Assembly (NCBI GenBank): GCA_035285405.1
Contig: JAYKJI010000366.1
Location: forward strand, 1-64,000
Direction of reading: 5' to 3'
From: Woronichinia sp035285405
Lineage (GTDB): Bacteria; Cyanobacteriota; Cyanobacteriia; Cyanobacteriales; Microcystaceae
Length of the DNA stretch: 64,000 nucleotides
Part shown: piece by piece, positions 63,099 through 64,000 of the stretch
How positions within the stretch are numbered: position 1 is the stretch's first letter
Layout of the letters: each line of letters starts with the position of its first letter
The notes under the pieces: generated by a model
What the model was told of the DNA's origin: nothing
Seen by the model: only the letters and a program-made list of their open reading frames with translations
Database searches by the model: none
Translations under genes and position numbers: made by a program

Positions 63099-64000
63099 TT
63101 AAGCAGCGTTATCTTGCTTCAGGCGTTGATAAACATTCTTCATCATAAGTTCTTTAACTAAATTCCCAAATGATTGGTCTTCCAGAATTTTTTCAAAAAT
63201 CTCTTGGTTTTGCTCCATTCGTTCAATCAGTTTTTCCAGAAATGTTTCCTCAAAGGCAAATTTAAAGGTGTCAAGCTTGTTGGCTTTAGCCTGAGTTTGT
63301 AACTTTTCATCTTCTATCAACTCTGCCTCTATTTGCTCAAAAAATAGGCGATCTGCTTCTTCAAAGTCTGTGCCGAAACGCTCATTGAGTTTTTCGATAA
63401 TGATGGATAAGGGGGCTTTTTCCTCTTTGGGCCGTTTAATACCTGCTTCAGTGACCGTTTCAAGTTCTCCGATTTCGCCTTTAACTAAATCAATTGACCC
63501 TTCTTTGATTTTTTCCAGGCGATAATATTCAAGGGCAATTTCATCTACTAGCCGTACAGTATCCCCAAGGCTCCGTTTTGGTAATTTAGTTAAAAGTAAC
63601 TTGGCATAGGCAAAGAATTTTTCAAGTTCTGCATCGCGGAAGGGCATAATCTGAGCCAAAAATGAATACAGGTTTGTCCATGTCCGCAGGCTCTTTTTGA
63701 ATTCGTCCTGTTTATCTTCTGTTTCAAGGGCTTTATAACGCTCACAAGCGGGTTCCAATATTGCATAAAGTTGACTTTGAGCTTTCACTGTCATTTTAGT
63801 TTTAGGGTCAAAATAAATCTTGGCAAAAGTGTTAATTTCTGAGGTGAGATAAATCTGATATTGATCTAGTTTTCCCTTGAGGTCGTAGAGATGGTTGGGA
63901 TTAGGTTCTTCTTTTAGAGTCGTTAATTCGTAATAGGGTTGGAAAGATTCAAGGATTGTTTCACGACTGTTCACAAAATCAAGAATGAATGTGTCTTCTT
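63099..64000 (-). CDS. hsdR: Type I restriction enzyme R subunit, C-terminal part (runs off the window)
   Basis: The frame stays open to the right edge, so only about 300 C-terminal residues are seen. They begin EDTFILDFVNSRETILESFQ and continue with PYYELTTL, the end of the HsdR motor domain, followed by the helical C-terminal domain (LRTWTNLYSFLAQIMPFRD; TDFEEADRLFFEQIEAEL). The motif segments and nuclease domain must lie outside. Partner hsdM and hsdS are not in the window. Confidence is high for family, unknown for intactness. Confidence 0.85.
   Translation of the reverse strand, partial: EDTFILDFVNSRETILESFQPYYELTTLKEEPNPNHLYDLKGKLDQYQIYLTSEINTFAKIYFDPKTKMTVKAQSQLYAILEPACERYKALETEDKQDEFKKSLRTWTNLYSFLAQIMPFRDAELEKFFAYAKLLLTKLPKRSLGDTVRLVDEIALEYYRLEKIKEGSIDLVKGEIGELETVTEAGIKRPKEEKAPLSIIIEKLNERFGTDFEEADRLFFEQIEAELIEDEKLQTQAKANKLDTFKFAFEETFLEKLIERMEQNQEIFEKILEDQSFGNLVKELMMKNVYQRLKQDNAA

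Noticed and set aside
1..64000. CRISPR arrays, rRNA, tRNA or an intact IS
   Set aside because: No regularly spaced repeats, no tRNA-like TTCGA-loop cloverleafs and no complete transposase were seen by eye.

Overview
The window reads as a chromosomal segment of a unicellular, Microcystaceae/Aphanothecaceae-like cyanobacterium. Evidence: moderate-to-low GC, frequent HIP1 octamers (GCGATCGC), cyanobacterial marker genes (sqdX, minCDE, a DUF1824 protein, a cyanobacterial pilMNOQ cluster, a group 2 sigma factor) and many Uma2-family genes. Genus cannot be fixed from the sequence alone.

Region 1 (1-21.6 kb) is an exopolysaccharide/O-antigen-type island on the + strand: a Wzx-like flippase, an oligosaccharide-repeat polymerase-like membrane protein, four GT4-type and one GT2 glycosyltransferases plus a WcaI-like one, an FkbM methyltransferase, three other SAM methyltransferases, a polysaccharide pyruvyltransferase, galE and a WcaF-like acetyltransferase. 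Together they would make, decorate, flip and polymerise a repeat unit; export (Wza/Wzc) genes are not in view. The island is peppered with selfish or defence-like debris: Uma2 genes, a decayed Uma2 copy, three paralogous HSDR_N-like PD-(D/E)XK proteins, a MntA gene with a truncated HepT partner, IS scraps and a MITE-like inverted repeat. Its first 13.7 kb lacks HIP1 sites, unlike the rest.

Region 2 (21.9-50.3 kb) is ordinary housekeeping on both strands: HAD phosphatase and panD; minC-minD-minE; a four-carbon acid sugar kinase; a CPA2 antiporter with USP-like tail; DUF427, TPR and sigma factor genes; recR (probably with a rare ATT start); an HxlR regulator divergent from a pirin; a GNAT-like protein; clpS; DUF1824; nagA; an aminotransferase; sqdX; a SIMPL protein; an XisF-like recombinase next to argB; and an MCE/Mla-type lipid transport pair.

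Region 3 (50.5-64 kb) holds sfsA, the type IV pilus operon pilM-pilN-pilO-pilQ with a recognisable promoter, a J-domain/pentapeptide fusion, a family-10-like glycosyl hydrolase, an IS5-type remnant with terminal inverted repeats, a phasin-like small protein, hpnA, two more Uma2 genes, and at the right edge the C-terminal part of a type I restriction HsdR subunit that runs off the window.

No rRNA, tRNA, CRISPR array or intact insertion sequence was found. The best candidates for something under-described are the three HSDR_N-like paralogues interleaved with glycosyltransferase genes, the doubly open coiled-coil locus at 15.8 kb, and a possible Yfr1-pairing small RNA at 31.3 kb.
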